Source of the DNA: Aquicella siphonis
GTDB lineage: Bacteria; Pseudomonadota; Gammaproteobacteria; DSM-16500
Assembly: GCF_902459485.1 (NCBI RefSeq)
Contig: NZ_LR699119.1
Span: 744,001-808,000 of the forward strand
Reading direction: 5' to 3'
DNA length: 64,000 nucleotides
Below the pieces are notes generated by a model that worked only from the letters and a program-made list of their open reading frames with translations, did not search any database and had not been told where the DNA came from. The position numbers and the translations under genes are program-made. Below are positions 61,512-64,000 of this stretch, piece after piece (positions within the stretch are counted from its first letter, which is position 1; every line of letters starts with the position of its first letter).

Positions 61512-63995
61512 CTAAGGTGTAAAGCTTCTCGTCGCCAGAGGATCCAGTGTGTGCAGTGTTTTGGTTCTTCTTGCGGATGCCGCTGCGAAATCCGCGCCTA
61601 TGCCAAATTCGTCACGGGCAAGAATGGTTTTTTGCAGCGGATCGAACCGTGGTAATACCCAGAATGGTTCTGTAAATGCGCGCACTTTTGCTCCCATGAC
61701 GGTTGCGAACATTTGCGCCAGTGCATCATTGGGCACGCCGCCACAGGCGTACAACCAGATCTCGGCTCCCGAACTCCAGGCGGTGCGCAGCGTTGACAGG
61801 ATTGCGCTGTTTGCTGCGTTGGTTTGTACGTTTGTCAACACGTTTACATCAACCACGGATGAATTCAAATCCAGTGTCGGGCCAAATACCGACGTCCATA
61901 ATCCTGTCGTCAACAATGTACCGTTGAACTCAAGATTTTGCGCGCCCGAGTAAAAGAACAGGTTCACTCTTTTGACACGCGACGGACGTGTGGTATTAAA
62001 ACCCTTGGCCTGCGGCGCAAAATAAGTGACGGTTTGAATAATGTCCTGTAAGGTGCTCATGACCTGGCCGTAGGGTTTCGTTGCGCTAGTGGCGCTGGTC
62101 GCCGCTTTTGAGATGGCATCGAAATCCTCTGATGCAGGCAGCCAGTTGCCATTCTGAATCGCCTGGATTTCAGCCGCTTCATCTGCCCAGGGGCGGGGGA
62201 AATTTGCGTAACAGGCCAGCTCATAGATGATCACGGAAGTGCCGGTGCGTACTCCGGTCTTGGTGCGCCCCGCCGCGGCGAGCATGACGTCATTACCCGA
62301 GATTCCCAGGTTTCCCCAGGTCATTTTGGAAAGCACGTTATCAGCGCGGCTGTCAGCATTGCCATTCATGAAGCCCGGGACGCCTGGCATGAATGAATCA
62401 TCAAACGATCCAGTGTCTTCATCCACTCCTCCGCCTGTGCTGCTTCCGCTGCCTGCGCCTACACCCGACATGCCGCCTGCACTTTCAGTCGCGGTCGCGG
62501 GCATGCGGGCCGGCTGTGACTGTTTATCCATTTTTGTGGCGGTATTTAATAAAGCTCCGCTTTCCGAAATGTTTTTAGGCGTGCCGGAGCTCGCGGCAGG
62601 CAGTCCCATCGCTGCCATGGCGAGTTGCGCTGCAATTCGCTTTTCCTCTATGTCTTTTTGAGCCGCGACCGCAAGGTTTGCCGCGGCCTGTTTTCCTGCT
62701 TCCGTGCCGGCTGTTGTCGCATTGGATGCCAGCGCCTGCGCCATGCCCGCGGTGGTCGCGAGTCCCGCCATATCGCGGAACATATTGCCATTTTGCATTG
62801 CGCCTATGATGGAATTGATGCCTGACGGATCCGGCAGAGAGGCGGGATTCATGATGTTGACGACCGGCGGGCTCAATTGCCCGGGTGTCACATCAACAGG
62901 CTGTGCGCGAGACTCCATTTGAATCGCGGCAATTTCGGGCGGCTGCAGCGGAATGGGAGAGTCCTGCCAGTTCCAGAAGCGTGTCGCATCCAGTGGTTCT
63001 GCTGAGTTCGACCGTCCTAAGACCGCTTCGGCAAACACGCCGCTAGTCGGCACAGGAATAAGCTGTTCATTCGCGGCATCTGCTCCCAGAATTAACCCGC
63101 GCTCGCTGAGCCATTTCTGCCAGTTTTTATAGGCGGCGGCTTCAGCCGTGTTTTCGTCTTCAGCTCTGGCGCGCGCAGGGTTTATTCCTGCAGCTTCCAG
63201 AAATCCAGGCATGCGAAAGACCAGATAGTTGCTTGCGGTCATCACGGGGTTGGGGTCAATCTGATCTGCAACCGGTCTGCCTTCAAAGGTGTATGAGGAC
63301 AATAACAGCGCAATATTCGATGGGTCAAGCGCGCGCCAGATCGCCTGACTGTAATATAACCGATTCTGTTCCAGATGCACTCGCAACTCGGCTCTGGATT
63401 CGCTCGCTGCGATGCGGCAGAGCGGCTGCGCAGTGGCATGAGGGTTTATTTCTACGGGAATGGTAATGGGGAAACGGGTGCTGCCATAGATTAGTTGCAG
63501 TGTCATCCTGCCTGCCAGATAACTGGCATTTGCTGACGTCACTCTAATCTGATCGATTTCCTGCAGCGGGATACCGTCCGGCACTGACCAGTCAACCGGG
63601 CTCAGTGCCGTGAGCGCGAGCATCGCGCCGTTTTGCATGATCAATTCCACAGTGTTTAACACGGCGGCGCCGTCATTTTGTGCGCTGAGCGCAAACGTAA
63701 TTCCCACCAGTTCAGTGGTGCCTGGCAAATAAGCGGCGTTTTTTCCCGGTTTGGTCACGCTGACCAGGGTAATACGCGCTGCGCGGGATATTTCATCTTT
63801 CATCCAGGCCAAGGGTGCGGGCGCGGTGAGAACGGCTGATGCCGCTGGCTGTGATACGGCTGGTGATGGCGACGCTCCTTCAATGCCCGGCGCGGCATCG
63901 CTGCCTGACGACGGCATCCTCGCAGTTCGCGCGATATTCATGGCCATACGATCCATGCCGGTGACGCGGTCAAATATATTGTCCGTGAGTTTCAT
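61512..63995 (-). CDS. Large Ala/Gly-rich hypothetical protein
   Basis: An 827-residue protein, start five bases from the window edge, so an earlier start cannot be ruled out. N-terminal half is beta-rich (TLVSVTKPGKNAAYL, TLQLIYGSTRFPITIP). A low-complexity hinge (about 500-560) is rich in Ala, Ser and Gly (SGVGAGSGSSTGGGVDED). The C-terminal domain (about 585-827) has RVKRVNLFFYSGAQNLEF and AEIWLYACGGVPNDALAQMF, similar in arrangement to DUF4347/CHAT-like regions but with Tyr-Ser-Gly where a His-Gly would be expected. GC content is clearly higher than in neighbouring genes, which hints at acquisition. Function unknown. Confidence 0.72.
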   Translation of the reverse strand: MKLTDNIFDRVTGMDRMAMNIARTARMPSSGSDAAPGIEGASPSPAVSQPAASAVLTAPAPLAWMKDEISRAARITLVSVTKPGKNAAYLPGTTELVGITFALSAQNDGAAVLNTVELIMQNGAMLALTALSPVDWSVPDGIPLQEIDQIRVTSANASYLAGRMTLQLIYGSTRFPITIPVEINPHATAQPLCRIAASESRAELRVHLEQNRLYYSQAIWRALDPSNIALLLSSYTFEGRPVADQIDPNPVMTASNYLVFRMPGFLEAAGINPARARAEDENTAEAAAYKNWQKWLSERGLILGADAANEQLIPVPTSGVFAEAVLGRSNSAEPLDATRFWNWQDSPIPLQPPEIAAIQMESRAQPVDVTPGQLSPPVVNIMNPASLPDPSGINSIIGAMQNGNMFRDMAGLATTAGMAQALASNATTAGTEAGKQAAANLAVAAQKDIEEKRIAAQLAMAAMGLPAASSGTPKNISESGALLNTATKMDKQSQPARMPATATESAGGMSGVGAGSGSSTGGGVDEDTGSFDDSFMPGVPGFMNGNADSRADNVLSKMTWGNLGISGNDVMLAAAGRTKTGVRTGTSVIIYELACYANFPRPWADEAAEIQAIQNGNWLPASEDFDAISKAATSATSATKPYGQVMSTLQDIIQTVTYFAPQAKGFNTTRPSRVKRVNLFFYSGAQNLEFNGTLLTTGLWTSVFGPTLDLNSSVVDVNVLTNVQTNAANSAILSTLRTAWSSGAEIWLYACGGVPNDALAQMFATVMGAKVRAFTEPFWVLPRFDPLQKTILARDEFGIGADFAAASARRTKTLHTLDPLATRSFTP

Positions 63996-64000
63996 TTTGA

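Noticed and set aside
62227..62661. 144-residue plus-strand frame with hydrophobic stretches
   Set aside because: Antisense shadow in the GC-rich large gene; GC-rich sequence gives long chance frames.
1..64000. tRNA, rRNA, CRISPR array, insertion sequence or prophage
   Set aside because: No cloverleaf, rRNA-like stretch, regularly spaced repeats, transposase or integrase was found; the only long repeat pair seen is at 5315/6676.

Overview
The window looks like chromosomal DNA of a host-associated gammaproteobacterium of the order Legionellales (Legionella / Coxiella / Aquicella-like). The evidence is a Legionella-type major outer membrane protein, a ProA-like M4 protease, a histidine acid phosphatase and many proteins with eukaryote-like or effector-like domains: U-box, Rab-like, Ser/Thr kinase, M91 protease, PARG macrodomain and CheD/CNF-like. 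No rRNA, tRNA, CRISPR array, transposase or secretion-apparatus gene was seen, so the genus and the presence of a Dot/Icm system cannot be settled here.

Layout. 1-8 kb: M4 protease (5' end outside the window), YjdM, a LysR regulator, a Cys-rich secreted protein, a Rab-like pseudo-GTPase ending in a CaaX box, and a two-domain nucleotidyltransferase gene flanked by 103-bp direct repeats, followed by the outer membrane protein. 8-21 kb: an ICMT-like membrane methyltransferase, a beta-lactamase-fold pseudoenzyme, a two-gene operon with a large coiled-coil protein, an alpha/beta hydrolase without its usual nucleophile, a GH5 glycosidase broken by a frameshift, a serine hydrolase broken by an in-frame stop, an AraC/GyrI-like regulator and an arylamine N-acetyltransferase. 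21.7-28 kb: the most effector-like block, with a putative ADP-ribosyltransferase beside a PARG-type ADP-ribose hydrolase, a tandem beta-lactamase-fold protein and a putative CheD/CNF-like deamidase.

28-43 kb: exported proteins (polysaccharide deacetylase, lipase-like hydrolase, acid phosphatase and unknowns), a DUF2339 membrane protein, a U-box plus Rab-like fusion, a family III CoA-transferase, MAPEG, a haloperoxidase-like hydrolase and two methyltransferases. 43.9-52 kb: an M91 (NleD-like) protease divergent from a Hanks-type kinase, then unknown and exported proteins, one with a caspase-like His/Cys arrangement. 52.5-64 kb: mostly housekeeping transport (Na+/H+ exchanger with a cyclic-nucleotide-binding domain, APC permease, CPA2 antiporter), a sugar dehydrogenase, a hemerythrin with a Tat-like signal, and finally a GC-richer 827-residue unknown protein.

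Together the genes suggest an intracellular or protist-associated life: exported hydrolases act on polymers and phosphoesters, while candidate effectors would act on host ubiquitin, small-GTPase, ADP-ribosylation, deamidation and kinase pathways. All effector assignments rest on motifs read by eye. Several decayed or pseudoenzyme genes show that the region is under active turnover.
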